Shown here: piece by piece, positions 43,453 to 52,617 of the stretch
Layout of the letters: the number at the start of each line of letters is the position of its first letter
Position numbering within the stretch: position 1 is the stretch's first letter
Assembly (NCBI RefSeq): GCF_002993335.1
Contig: NZ_PVNS01000004.1
Location: forward strand, 124,001-188,000
DNA from: Alkalicoccus urumqiensis
Lineage (GTDB): Bacteria > Bacillota > Bacilli > Bacillales > Salisediminibacteriaceae
Direction of reading: 5' to 3'
Length of the DNA: 64,000 bases
The notes under the pieces: generated by a model
What the model was told of the DNA's origin: nothing
Seen by the model: only the letters and a program-made list of their open reading frames with translations
The model's database searches: none
Made by a program: the position numbers and the translations under genes

Positions 43453-45164
43453 GCTCTCCCTCCCTGCTGTACGTGAAGCATTTCCTGATAGACCGGATCC
43501 GTATCCCGGAGTGACTCGTGGGTGCCGGTCGATTCTACAGACCCTCCGCGCAGGAGCACAATCTGATCCGCACTCCGCACGGTGTGAAGACGGTGGGCGG
43601 AGGTAATGACCACGGCGCGGCGGCCCAGTTCCTCCATCGACTCTTTCAGAATACGCTCTGTCCGGATATCAAGTCCCGTTGTCGGTTCATCATATAGTAT
43701 TACTGCCGGCTTTTTTAAAAAAGCACGCGCAAGTGCCACGCGCTGTTTTTCTCCGCCGGAAAGACCTCTCCCGCCTTCTCCGACAACGGTATCAAGACCG
43801 TCGGGAAGACTTTCTGCCGTTTCTTTCAGTCCGGCTTTTTCGACCGCTTCCTCTACATCTGCCTCCCCGGCTTCCTTCAGTCCGAGAAGAATGTTTTCCC
43901 GGAGCGTTCCGGCAAATATATACGGATGCTGTGTTACGTAGGCAAGAGCTCTGTACCAGTCTTCCTCCCGGTACGTCCGGAGCGGCTCCTCATTTACATA
44001 AATACCATCCGTCTTCAGCAGTCCTGCAGCTGCATGAAGAAGCGTTGATTTCCCCGATCCGCTCGGTCCGATCAGCGCCGTGTCGGAACCTTCCGGGCAG
44101 TGCAGATCGACAGGCCCCAGCTGAAAACGACCGTCTTCATACGTATAATGCCAGTTTTTAAATGACATCGTAAACCGCTCCGGCAGTGGTCTGGTTCCCC
44201 AGGACTCCGGCTCCTCTTTATCGATTTCTTCGAAAACACGTTCCGCCGCAGCCATACTTCCTCTGCCTGCATGAAACGCGCCGCCCATTTCCTTTAAGGA
44301 AGCGTAAAATTCAGGCGCTAAAATGAGGACGAAAAAGGCGGTCGCAAAGGTGAGCTGGTCAAATAAAACGAGGCGCAGCCCGACTTCGAGCGCGACGAGC
44401 GATATACTCAGCATCGAAATGAATTCCATCATCAGCGCGGACAAAAACGCGATTTTCAATACGTCCATCGTCGCATCCCGGTAGCGGAGACTGTCCCGTT
44501 CCACAGCAGCCTGCTGCTGTTTGGAACGCCCGAACAGCTTCAGCGTCGTCAGCCCCTGCACGATATCTAAAAACGTAGAGGAGAACCGGTTTAACTTTTC
44601 CATCTGCTCTTCCGACCGGCGCTGTGTGCTCCGGCCGATCACTGCCATGACGATCGGTACGAACGGAGCGGTCACAAGCAGAATCAGCCCGGAAATCCAG
44701 TTCGCATAAAAGATGGCTCCGAGCAGAAAGAGCGGCACGAGCGACGACTGCATCATGACGACATAGTAATGGGAAAAATAAGCATCCATTTCATCTACGG
44801 CATCCAGCAGAAGGCTGATTTTACCCCCAGTTCTCGTGTTGTCTCCATCCATCGGATGATGTTTAAAGGAGCGTACAAGTTCCCTGCGGAATCGTTTTTT
44901 CATTTTCAGTGCCAGACGCTCTCCTGTGAGATTGTTCACATATTGAAGCACAGCCCTCACCAGGAGCGAGACGAGCACTCCCGAAAGCGCCGGAACCGCC
45001 TCACGCAGTGCCGCGCCGCCGAGGAAGATCTGGTCTGCCACCGATACAATAAAGTATGCCTGGGCGATCGTCGTGAGCCCGATCAGGGACGAGATCAGCA
45101 TGAGCAGCTGTCTCGAGCGTTTATCTTCTTTTGAAAGCATTTTGAGCCTTTCTTTTGCCGTCAT
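43449..45164 (-). CDS. cydD: Thiol reductant ABC exporter subunit CydD
   Basis: 571 residues. Membrane domain with LLMLISSLIGLTTIAQAYFI and YYVVMMQSSLVPLFLLGAIF; ATPase domain with GPSGSGKSTLLHAAAG, GRGLSGGEKQRVALARAFL and ILYDEPTTGLD. ATG at 45164 has AAAGGAG 9-10 nt upstream; the in-frame ATG at 45209 has no such site. First gene of cydDC. Confidence 0.9.
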   Translation of the reverse strand: MTAKERLKMLSKEDKRSRQLLMLISSLIGLTTIAQAYFIVSVADQIFLGGAALREAVPALSGVLVSLLVRAVLQYVNNLTGERLALKMKKRFRRELVRSFKHHPMDGDNTRTGGKISLLLDAVDEMDAYFSHYYVVMMQSSLVPLFLLGAIFYANWISGLILLVTAPFVPIVMAVIGRSTQRRSEEQMEKLNRFSSTFLDIVQGLTTLKLFGRSKQQQAAVERDSLRYRDATMDVLKIAFLSALMMEFISMLSISLVALEVGLRLVLFDQLTFATAFFVLILAPEFYASLKEMGGAFHAGRGSMAAAERVFEEIDKEEPESWGTRPLPERFTMSFKNWHYTYEDGRFQLGPVDLHCPEGSDTALIGPSGSGKSTLLHAAAGLLKTDGIYVNEEPLRTYREEDWYRALAYVTQHPYIFAGTLRENILLGLKEAGEADVEEAVEKAGLKETAESLPDGLDTVVGEGGRGLSGGEKQRVALARAFLKKPAVILYDEPTTGLDIRTERILKESMEELGRRAVVITSAHRLHTVRSADQIVLLRGGSVESTGTHESLRDTDPVYQEMLHVQQGGRA

Positions 45165-45285
45165 TCCCCACGGCTCCTTTCCTTCCGATCTTTTCTCCTG
45201 CAGCTGCACTTTTTACAACTGCTTCTAACCTGCTATTATACAGCAGAATAAGCAGGCTCCGCGATTGCAAAGACTTGTTCAGAAC

Positions 45286-45321
45286 GAAAAAAATCCAGAG
45301 ACGGTCACGGCGTCTCCGGAT
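45286..45321 (-). terminator. Terminator of ypjP
   Basis: Minus strand ATCCGGAGACG / CGTCTCTGGAT (one G-T pair), then seven T. Confidence 0.85.
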
Positions 45322-45331
45322 CAATTCATCA

Positions 45332-45928
45332 TTAATGGGACATCCATTTCGGCGGAGTATTTTTATCCCAGTATACATCACCGAGCGTATGATGCGCTTC
45401 AAATCCATCATCTTTTACGTGGTAATGGAAATTGAAATAATATCCCTGCTTCGGCTTCATATCACGGCGGACATGAAAACGGAGGACATCGGTTTCCTCC
45501 TGCTCATCATAGATATGGAAAATTTTCTCTCCATATCCGGATGACGGATGTTCAGTAATCGTCCAGGATGACACCGTTTCCTGATCCTCTGACTCATAGA
45601 GCGAGGAAATAACCCCCTCGATCTGCGGCAGAATCTCTTCCATGACGTCCCCTTCAACTTTGTTATAAATCTTTGGACCGAGCTTGGATATCGTCTGCTC
45701 TCTTGCCTGCTCCGTCACATCATCGAGGTATTCCTCCAGTGACCAGAGCTCTTCTTCCAGTTCAGCGGAGCTGTCCTCCACTTCACTGAACGCAAGGTCC
45801 GCATCTTTTTTCTCCGGGTTTGTTTCGTCCGCGTTTTCTTTATCGTCCCAGTCCAGCGGAGGTATGTAGGCTCCGAGAGTCAATACGGACATCATCACGA
45901 TCGTCAGGCGCCGCATCCAAAGCTTCAT
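45332..45928 (-). CDS. ypjP: YpjP-like protein
   Basis: 198 residues. Begins MKLWMRRLTIVMMSVLTLGA, a hydrophobic N-terminal segment that looks like a signal anchor. The conserved C-terminal half contains EKIFHIYDEQEETDVLRFHV, QGYYFNFHYHV and YWDKNTPPKWMSH, strongly reminiscent of B. subtilis YpjP. Function unknown. The frame extends upstream to 46195, but the signal-anchor start at 45928 fits the family. Confidence 0.85.
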   Translation of the reverse strand: MKLWMRRLTIVMMSVLTLGAYIPPLDWDDKENADETNPEKKDADLAFSEVEDSSAELEEELWSLEEYLDDVTEQAREQTISKLGPKIYNKVEGDVMEEILPQIEGVISSLYESEDQETVSSWTITEHPSSGYGEKIFHIYDEQEETDVLRFHVRRDMKPKQGYYFNFHYHVKDDGFEAHHTLGDVYWDKNTPPKWMSH

Positions 45929-46126
45929 GTCCAAAACGTTCCTTTCTGTCATTGACGTTATACGTAGTGTACCACGGATCAGCAGCCTGCGCATGGGTGT
46001 TTCGTCCATTGATGAAATCGTTTTCTTCCCTGTATTCACAAAATTGCCGACGCTCTGCAGTTGAAAAAACCGGCGGATTCGTTCAATATATGAAACAGAC
46101 AGTTTTCTGAAATGAGGGCAGATTGG

Positions 46127-47293
46127 ATGAGTGAAGATACAATAACACGGCTGACGCTTGACGGCCGGGAAATTATTCTGATTGGAACGGCACACGTATC
46201 AAAAGAAAGTGCCGCTGAAGTAAAGCAGGTGATCGAACAGGAGCAGCCGGACAGCGTCTGTGTGGAACTGGATGCACAGCGGTATGAGTCCGTCATGAAC
46301 AGTGACCGCTGGCGGCAGATGGATATATTCAAAGTGCTCCGGGAGAAAAAAGCGACCCTTCTGTTTATGAACCTGGCTATTTCCTCGTTCCAGAACCGGA
46401 TGGCTAAGCAGTTTGGAATTAAACCCGGTCAGGAGATGATTCAGGGAATTCAATCTGCGGAAGCTGCAGGCGCCGAACTCGTTCTGGCCGACCGGGATAT
46501 TCAGACAACATTTGCCCGCATCTGGGGCAACCTCGGTTTTTTTGGAAAAGGGAAACTCATGACTTCTGTTTTCGGAAGTATCCTCGTTCAGGAGAACATT
46601 TCCGAGGCCGAGCTTGAAAAAATGAAACAGCAGGACACGCTCAATGCGGCGATGCATGAATTTTCCGAAGCGTTTCCGGAGTTAAAGACGCCTCTCATTG
46701 ATGAGCGGGATCAATACCTGGCCCAGAAAATCCGTGAAGCACCGGGAGAAAAAGTTATCGCCGTGTTAGGGGCTGCGCACGTGCCGGGGATAAAAAATCA
46801 CATTTACGAAGAACAGGACCTCGAGGAACTCTCGACCCGGCCAAAAAAATCGCCACTGCCGAAAATTATCGGCTGGGCGATACCGATCGCCATTTTATCT
46901 GTCATTCTTTTTACGTTCATGAACAACCCTTCTGCAGGATGGGATCAGACGATCAGCTGGCTTTTATGGAACGGCGGCATGTCCGCTGTTGGTGCAGCTG
47001 TTGCCTTCGGCCATCCGTTCGCCGTGCTGACAGCCTTCCTCGTCGCTCCATTCAGTTCACTAAATCCACTGATGGCAGCCGGATGGTTTTCCGGTCTCGT
47101 GCAGGCGTATGTGCGGAAGCCGAATGTAGGGGACCTGGAATCCATCTCTGATGACGTCCAGACGATGAAAGGATTCTGGGATAACAAAGTCACCCGCATA
47201 CTTCTCGTCGTCATTTTGACGAATATCGGAAGCACACTCGGCACGTTCATCGGTGGCGCAGACGTACTGCGGACGTTCTTTCAGAATTTTTAA
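46127..47293 (+). CDS. TraB/TIKI-family membrane protein
   Basis: 388 residues. N-terminal TraB-like domain: LIGTAHVSKESAAEVKQVIE, SVCVELDAQRYE, LVLADRDIQTTFAR and VLGAAHVPGI, which hold the GxxH and Glu/His residues of this putative metalloprotease fold. The C-terminal third has about four membrane helices. TraB of enterococci shuts off pheromone; the wider family's substrate is unknown. ATG at 46127 follows GAGG by 10 nt; ATG at 46112 lacks a site. Confidence 0.85.
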   Translation: MSEDTITRLTLDGREIILIGTAHVSKESAAEVKQVIEQEQPDSVCVELDAQRYESVMNSDRWRQMDIFKVLREKKATLLFMNLAISSFQNRMAKQFGIKPGQEMIQGIQSAEAAGAELVLADRDIQTTFARIWGNLGFFGKGKLMTSVFGSILVQENISEAELEKMKQQDTLNAAMHEFSEAFPELKTPLIDERDQYLAQKIREAPGEKVIAVLGAAHVPGIKNHIYEEQDLEELSTRPKKSPLPKIIGWAIPIAILSVILFTFMNNPSAGWDQTISWLLWNGGMSAVGAAVAFGHPFAVLTAFLVAPFSSLNPLMAAGWFSGLVQAYVRKPNVGDLESISDDVQTMKGFWDNKVTRILLVVILTNIGSTLGTFIGGADVLRTFFQNF

Positions 47294-47305
47294 CAGGATA
47301 CGCAG

Positions 47306-47338
47306 GTCAGGGCCGGAGCATAGCGCTCCGGCCCTGAC
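47306..47338. terminator. Convergent-gene hairpin after traB-like gene
   Basis: GTCAGGGCCGGAGC / GCTCCGGCCCTGAC, a 14-bp stem between convergent genes. No strong T-run on either side, so termination may be partial. Confidence 0.6.
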
Positions 47339-47348
47339 ATATATTCAG

Positions 47349-47990
47349 CTATTTCTTTGGGCGTTTTTCCCGGTTCTGACCATAAGGCATCGTATATAGG
47401 AATACTTCCTCTTCCGGTTTTTTCTGCTTGAATCCCGGCGTACTCCCGGCAAGCTCTTCCGGCGAATACCGTCTGCCGAGGATTGGATCCATACGCATCA
47501 TCGTATTCAGCGGTGTTTCTTCATACCGCTTTAACGCATGTGCGGCAATACCCAGTGACAGCTTGTCCTGAATCAGTTCCCGTATCTGACGGACCGAATA
47601 AAACGGGTAGCCGAATCGTCCGCTGTAGATATTTAAAAGGATGAGCAGTTCATAGTCAAGCCGCATCAGCTCTTTAAATTTTTCCACTCTGCGCCGCTGC
47701 ACAGGGTCTCCTTGTATAGACGTATAAACAGATGCAGCTGCATCAAAACGTTTTCTCATTTCCTGCTCCATCCACTGGAACGTTTCCTCGAAGTAAACTC
47801 TTTCCGTCCGTACCGGCTCCTTATGTGCCGATTTTTCTACTTCAAACATGTAGTACCCGCGGTAATCTTTTTCAACTGCGCCGCTGGATGCGAGCCGCCG
47901 AAGATCAAGTTCTGTATAACGGCGGAACCGGTGAATGGATTCCAGCGGTGGGCTGCCATGGCGGAGGACATCGTCAAAAAACATTGTCAT
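47349..47990 (-). CDS. Hypothetical protein, 213 residues
   Basis: Not recognised. Soluble and basic, predicted mainly helical, with FRRYTELDLRRLASSGAVEK near residue 22 (possibly a winged-helix-like start) and a proline/lysine-rich C-terminus. Its ATG overlaps the acyl-CoA dehydrogenase stop by 4 nt, so the two genes are co-translated. Confidence 0.7.
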   Translation of the reverse strand: MTMFFDDVLRHGSPPLESIHRFRRYTELDLRRLASSGAVEKDYRGYYMFEVEKSAHKEPVRTERVYFEETFQWMEQEMRKRFDAAASVYTSIQGDPVQRRRVEKFKELMRLDYELLILLNIYSGRFGYPFYSVRQIRELIQDKLSLGIAAHALKRYEETPLNTMMRMDPILGRRYSPEELAGSTPGFKQKKPEEEVFLYTMPYGQNREKRPKK

Positions 47991-49141
47991 CCCTTCTTTG
48001 CGGTTTTTTTGCCTCTCTGGTGTAAGGATGTTTCTGCTAATTGTGCAATAACGGCGTCGTCCATCGGCGGGTTATGCAGTCCTGCCCGGACATCTCTGTA
48101 GTAGCGCTGCATGGCACTGTCTGCCGACAGACTTCCTGCTCCTCCGACACGCATCGCCAGATCGACGATTTCCTGGGCGCGGTTGGTCGCAGTATGTTTC
48201 GCCTGGGCGAGGTGATTTTTCAAGTGCGGACGTTCATGATCCGCTGCCTGCTCCCATAAATGAGCAGCATAATATACAGCCGCTTCGGCTTCTTTTAACT
48301 TCAACTCCATCGTACCAATTTTGTCACGGATGTGGCTGAGTTCAGAAATCGTCGTATCCAGACTGCCCGGGGAATACTCAGAGGCGAACCGGCACGCTTC
48401 ATTCAGCGCTGCTTCGGCAATACCTGTATAACAGGCCGGGATATGAAGCAGCCACGCCGTCACGGGCTCATATTCCTGATGCGAAAGCGTAATTTTGTTT
48501 TCCTGCGGAATCTCCACGCCGTTTAGGACAAGATCATGACTCCCGGTTCCCCGCATGGACATCATATTCCAAGCCTCTTCCATCGTCACGCCGGGAGCGT
48601 CCATCGGCACCAGAAACTGCGCCTGCGCCCCAGTGTCTCCAACTTCAGCTGTAACGGCAGCATAATCCAGGACAGGAAGCATTGTCGTAAACGCTTTTCT
48701 CCCTGTCAGCTTCCAGCCGGTCCCGGTATCCACTGCTTTTGTTTCCGGCAGGGCTCCGCGGGTCGGGCTTCCGGAGCCCCGCTCTGTCGCAGCTACATTA
48801 AACAGCGCACCGGTGTTGACCACCTCGGAGGCAAGCTGTTCATAAAGAGCTCCCTCCCAGAGGCCGTAAGCCTGGACATGAAACATCATTCCTGTATGCC
48901 AGCCGAGCGACAGAGCAAGGGCTCCATCGATCGAGGCCAGACGCTGCTGCAGCTTCAGCCACTCCGTCAACCCGGCTCCACCCCCGCCGATAGATGCTGG
49001 AATCGTCACCGCCGGATAGCCCGCCTCCTGAAGGCGCCGGACAGATGCTTCGGGAAATGTTCCTTCTTTATCATGTGCAAATCCCTGCTGCTTCAGCTCT
49101 TCTTCATGCTGTTCCAGCCAGGTATGCAGAAATTGCGTCAT
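47987..49141 (-). CDS. Acyl-CoA dehydrogenase family protein
   Basis: 384 residues with the three-part flavin fold: helical N-terminus (FPEASVRRLQEAGYPAVTIP), middle beta domain (VAATERGSGSPTRG, KAFTTMLPVLDYAAVTAEV) and C-terminal helices (ATNRAQEIVDLAMRVGGAGS, MQRYYRDVRAG). Oxidises an acyl-CoA or acts as a related flavin monooxygenase; the ending (RDVRAGLHNPPMDD) also fits the DszC/SfnC-like branch. Substrate unresolved. Coupled to an unknown gene. Confidence 0.85.
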   Translation of the reverse strand: MTQFLHTWLEQHEEELKQQGFAHDKEGTFPEASVRRLQEAGYPAVTIPASIGGGGAGLTEWLKLQQRLASIDGALALSLGWHTGMMFHVQAYGLWEGALYEQLASEVVNTGALFNVAATERGSGSPTRGALPETKAVDTGTGWKLTGRKAFTTMLPVLDYAAVTAEVGDTGAQAQFLVPMDAPGVTMEEAWNMMSMRGTGSHDLVLNGVEIPQENKITLSHQEYEPVTAWLLHIPACYTGIAEAALNEACRFASEYSPGSLDTTISELSHIRDKIGTMELKLKEAEAAVYYAAHLWEQAADHERPHLKNHLAQAKHTATNRAQEIVDLAMRVGGAGSLSADSAMQRYYRDVRAGLHNPPMDDAVIAQLAETSLHQRGKKTAKKG

Positions 49142-49224
49142 CAGTGATCACCTCGTTACTCGTATCTTAACGCAGGTGTTCATGATAAGCTAGAAAAATG
49201 ACTGCTTAAAAGGGGTGAATGGCG

Positions 49225-49785
49225 ATGACAGAAAAAGAGAAGATGCTTGCCGGTATGCAGTATAACCCGGCCTGTGACGAACTCAGCCGGGACCGGTTTA
49301 TCGCAAGACGGATGAGCCGCCAGCTGCATGAGATGAATGAGGAACATACGTTATCCAGAGAGGAACTGCTCAGAGAAATTCTCGGATCCTGCGGAGAGTC
49401 CATCTATGTAGAGAACCGCTTCCAGGTGGACTATGGCTATAACGTCCATGCAGGCGATCGTTTTTATGCCAATTTCGACTGCGTCCTCCTTGATGCTGCA
49501 CCGATCCGATTCGGAAATGATGTGATGCTTGCTCCAGGTGTACATATTTATACGGCATCACACCCTCTCAATAAGCATGAACGCCGCACCGGTCTGGAAA
49601 CAGCGCTTCCGGTTACTGTCGGCAGTGATGTATGGATCGGCGGCGGGGCGGTCATCAACCCCGGCGTGACGATTGGAGACGGAGCGGTTATCGCGTCCGG
49701 CGCTGTCGTGACAAAAGATATTCCGCCGGACACGCTTGCAGCCGGTGTTCCTGCAGAAGTCATCCGTACGATGGCGAATGACTAG
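49225..49785 (+). CDS. maa: Maltose/galactoside O-acetyltransferase family protein
   Basis: 186 residues. N-terminal mac domain (EKEKMLAGMQYNPACDELSRDR) followed by left-handed beta-helix repeats (GNDVMLAPGVHIYTASHP, VWIGGGAVINPGVTIGDGAV); catalytic His in TASHPLNKHERR. Acetyl-CoA-dependent sugar acetylation. ATG at 49225 is 9 nt from AGGGGTG; the ATG at 49219 is closer than ideal. Confidence 0.88.
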   Translation: MTEKEKMLAGMQYNPACDELSRDRFIARRMSRQLHEMNEEHTLSREELLREILGSCGESIYVENRFQVDYGYNVHAGDRFYANFDCVLLDAAPIRFGNDVMLAPGVHIYTASHPLNKHERRTGLETALPVTVGSDVWIGGGAVINPGVTIGDGAVIASGAVVTKDIPPDTLAAGVPAEVIRTMAND

Positions 49786-49829
49786 TGGTCTTTAAGGCCA
49801 TGCCCTAATATCGTTGATGCCTTCTATAG

Positions 49830-49865
49830 AAAAGGAGAGCGCCTCAGTCGGCGCTCTCCTTTATT
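49830..49865. terminator. Bidirectional terminator between maa and the GGDEF gene
   Basis: AAAGGAGAGCGCC / GGCGCTCTCCTTT with a 6-nt loop. Confidence 0.85.
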
Positions 49866-49882
49866 TAGATTCCAGGCATGCC

Positions 49883-50839
49883 TTAAAAAGAAGCTTCGGC
49901 CCGGTTTCTGCCGTTTGCTTTCGCCTGATACAATGCTTCGTCTGCCCTGGAGAAAATGTTTTTAATCGTATCACCTTTCTGGAAAGAGGCTACTCCCGCG
50001 CTGATCGTTACAGCGACGGTCTTCCATCGGCGCGCAGCTGCCTGCCCCACAATACGCTGTGCTGCCGCAAGTGCTGATTCTCCTTCTGCAGAGCCGAGCA
50101 GGATGAGGAATTCTTCGCCGCCTAGTCTGGCCACGACGTCTTCTCCACGTACAGTCTCTGTCAAAAACTGACCCAGCTCTTTTAATACATCGTCCCCGGT
50201 CTGATGACCGAACTGATCGTTCACGAGCTTGAAGTGATCGATATCCAGAAGCAGCACAGAAAAAGGCACACCACTCTCCTCTGCGGCCTGAAGCAGCCTG
50301 CGGAGCCGCTGCTCGGCAAAGCGGCGGTTCCGGATACCGGTAAGCGGATCGGTAACCGTCATTTCCTGCAGTTCCGCATTCAGCGCTGTCAGCTCACGCC
50401 TTTTCTGTTCAAACTCCACCATAACCTGCTGCAGCTGAACGAAAGCGGCGTCTTTATCACGGAGTATTTTTTCCGCATCCTGCTTTGCATGGAGAATTTC
50501 CGTTTCATATGCTTCGCGGGAGCTCATCTGAAGAACTGCGCACCGGACACCCGACCGCCCCGCCGCAGCGTTAACCAGTACAGGTATTCTTCTTTCACTT
50601 TTCGACAGCAGCGTCAGATGAAACTCTTCTACTTTCTCATAAATAGATACCATCGGCGCAAAAAATGTCTGGAAGTAGATATGGGAAGGGCGGGTAAGGA
50701 ACTCCCTCATGCTTCTACCAATAATCTTCTCCCTCGAAAACCCGACCATTGCCGCAAAGGTATTATTCACATCGGTAATAATTCCTTTCGTTGATAACGT
50801 CAGCAGGCCGCAGGGCACCTCATCGTACGTAAAATCCAT
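49883..50839 (-). CDS. PAS-GGDEF diguanylate cyclase
   Basis: 318 residues. PAS domain in residues 1-105 (GLLTLSTKGIITDVNNTFAA, VGFSREKIIGRSMREFL), a coiled coil (about 115-150) and a GGDEF domain with active-site GGEEF (RLGGEEFLILL) and an inhibitory-site RGED five residues before it. It should make cyclic di-GMP with feedback control. The start is 10 nt after the rsbQ-like stop; in B. subtilis the RsbQ partner RsbP is a PAS phosphatase, so here the PAS output has been exchanged for a cyclase. Confidence 0.9.
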   Translation of the reverse strand: MDFTYDEVPCGLLTLSTKGIITDVNNTFAAMVGFSREKIIGRSMREFLTRPSHIYFQTFFAPMVSIYEKVEEFHLTLLSKSERRIPVLVNAAAGRSGVRCAVLQMSSREAYETEILHAKQDAEKILRDKDAAFVQLQQVMVEFEQKRRELTALNAELQEMTVTDPLTGIRNRRFAEQRLRRLLQAAEESGVPFSVLLLDIDHFKLVNDQFGHQTGDDVLKELGQFLTETVRGEDVVARLGGEEFLILLGSAEGESALAAAQRIVGQAAARRWKTVAVTISAGVASFQKGDTIKNIFSRADEALYQAKANGRNRAEASF

Positions 50840-50849
50840 TGTCGTCCCT

Positions 50850-51668
50850 CTATTCTTCCATAGAATCCTTTAAAAGCAGCTTCCTGATCCATTTTATCGT
50901 TTCTTCTGGATCACTTAAATGCGGGTTATGTCCGTTCGCTTCCATAATATGCATCGAGGCATCCGGAATAACTTCCTCCAGGTATTTCCCTGCATCCACC
51001 GGTGCGATCGTATCTTCGCTCGTCTGCAGAATACTTGCAGGGACAGTGAGCTCTTTGACACGTTCCCGCATATCAATACGGAATGTCACGTTCGCAAACT
51101 GCCTCGTGATCGTTTCGTCATTTCTTCTCAGACGACCGATGAAATCTTCCGCCACTTCCGGACGGTCCTCATTTCCGGCAGCCACCGTCCCAATTGTTTT
51201 CGACCACTCGCGGTAGTTACGTTCCATAAACGTCATCAGCTCATCGATTTCCTGCTCGTCAAATCCGCCCCGGTAGTCCCCGTCGTTCAAATAGTGAGCC
51301 GAGGGGCTGATCATCACCAGGTGGGAGAACAGATCCGGCCGTTTAATGGCCGCTTCTGCACCAATCATCGAACTGATCGAATGGCCGACAAAGAAAACGT
51401 TATCCCAGCCTGCTTCATCCAGAAGCTCTATGATGTCATCGGCATACCCTTCCAATTCGGCATAACGCTTTTCATCATAAGCATCCAGACGGGAATGTCC
51501 GGCTCCGGTATAATCAAATGTCATAATTTCAAAGGATGAAGCAAGCTCCGGAACAATCTGAAACCAGACCTGCTGGTCCGTTCCGAACCCATGTGCAAGG
51601 ACGAGTTTCTGTCCCCCTCCCCCTTCAATTTGTGCGTTATTACGCTGTTTAAATGTGTACGGAGCCAT
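50850..51668 (-). CDS. rsbQ: RsbQ-like alpha/beta hydrolase
   Basis: 272 residues, similar to RsbQ, the hydrolase that activates the PAS domain of RsbP in energy stress and a relative of plant karrikin/strigolactone receptors. Catalytic triad: Ser in FVGHSISSMIG, Asp in LQTSEDTIAPVD, His in MEANGHNPHLSDP. Oxyanion region LAHGFGTDQQVW. The N-terminal GGGG stretch (IEGGGGQKLVL) is slightly expanded. Operon with a PAS-GGDEF gene rather than rsbP. Confidence 0.85.
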   Translation of the reverse strand: MAPYTFKQRNNAQIEGGGGQKLVLAHGFGTDQQVWFQIVPELASSFEIMTFDYTGAGHSRLDAYDEKRYAELEGYADDIIELLDEAGWDNVFFVGHSISSMIGAEAAIKRPDLFSHLVMISPSAHYLNDGDYRGGFDEQEIDELMTFMERNYREWSKTIGTVAAGNEDRPEVAEDFIGRLRRNDETITRQFANVTFRIDMRERVKELTVPASILQTSEDTIAPVDAGKYLEEVIPDASMHIMEANGHNPHLSDPEETIKWIRKLLLKDSMEE

Positions 51669-51840
51669 ACGCCCACCTCTTTTTTCTACTTTAGTTTAAG
51701 TATAGCATAATTACTGGGTCCAACGCCGTAGGAAACACTCTTCTAAAAGCGCATTCAGCTTAGGCAGGCATGCTTTCTGAAACAGTGGCTGAAGTATGAT
51801 AAGCTGAAGAACGATTACACCGACAGGAGGTGGAGAAACG

Positions 51841-52584
51841 ATGGAACTGGATGCTGCCGGCTGGCTCATCGTTGCAGGATGTGCTCTGTTGATCGGCATT
51901 TCAAAGACCGGCCTGCCGACACTAGGAATTTTCGTTGTAGCCGTAATGGCTTCTGTTTTTCCAGCAAGAGAATCCATCGGCATCGTCCTGCCGATGCTGA
52001 TAACGGCTGACATTGTAGCAGTTACCTATTACCGGCGCAGCGCGGATTGGAAAACACTCTGGCGGCTGCTTCCGTGGGTGAGCGGTGGACTGCTTATCGG
52101 TTTCCTGTTTTTATTTTTCGTTAATGTAAGCCGTCCGATTGAAATCGTCCTCGGTATTATCGTTGTTCTCATGGCGCTTCTACAGGTTGTGAATGCCCGC
52201 CGCGGGGCTCCGGGCCGGGACGGTGCTCCTCTCCCTGCTGTCGCTCTTCTCGGAACCCTTGCAGGATTTACGACAATGATCGGAAATGCTGCAGGACCGG
52301 TTATGGCTATCTTTCTTCTCGCTGCAGGTCTTCAAAAGCAGGCATTCATCGGAACCGGAGCGTGGTTTTTCCTCACGGTGAATCTCATTAAAATACCGCT
52401 TTACACTTCGCTTGGACTGATAACCGGCGCATCACTTGCCCTTAATGCCTGGATGGTTCCGGTCATTCTTGCAGGTACGTTTCTCGGTATTCGATTTGTT
52501 GAAAAACTTCCACAGCTGTGGTTCCAGCGGATTATTCTTGTTTTCGCTGTCATCGGCGGGCTCCGGCTTCTTCTCGGGACCTGA
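51841..52584 (+). CDS. TSUP-family permease (TauE/SafE)
   Basis: 247 residues, about eight hydrophobic helices in two halves (GCALLIGISKTGLPTLGIF near 16, LAGFTTMIGNAAGPVMAIFL near 140), the family's repeated motifs. Proposed export of sulfite or organosulfur anions. GGAGGTGG lies 5-9 nt before the ATG. The endonuclease VIII-like gene follows 33 nt later on the same strand. Confidence 0.85.
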   Translation: MELDAAGWLIVAGCALLIGISKTGLPTLGIFVVAVMASVFPARESIGIVLPMLITADIVAVTYYRRSADWKTLWRLLPWVSGGLLIGFLFLFFVNVSRPIEIVLGIIVVLMALLQVVNARRGAPGRDGAPLPAVALLGTLAGFTTMIGNAAGPVMAIFLLAAGLQKQAFIGTGAWFFLTVNLIKIPLYTSLGLITGASLALNAWMVPVILAGTFLGIRFVEKLPQLWFQRIILVFAVIGGLRLLLGT

Positions 52585-52617
52585 AAAACAGTACATATGT
52601 AGAAAGGATGAGTGCAG

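Noticed and set aside
45121-45411. 96-residue minus-strand frame between cydD and ypjP
   Set aside because: It overlaps both the ypjP terminator and the ends of cydD and ypjP, and has no family resemblance.
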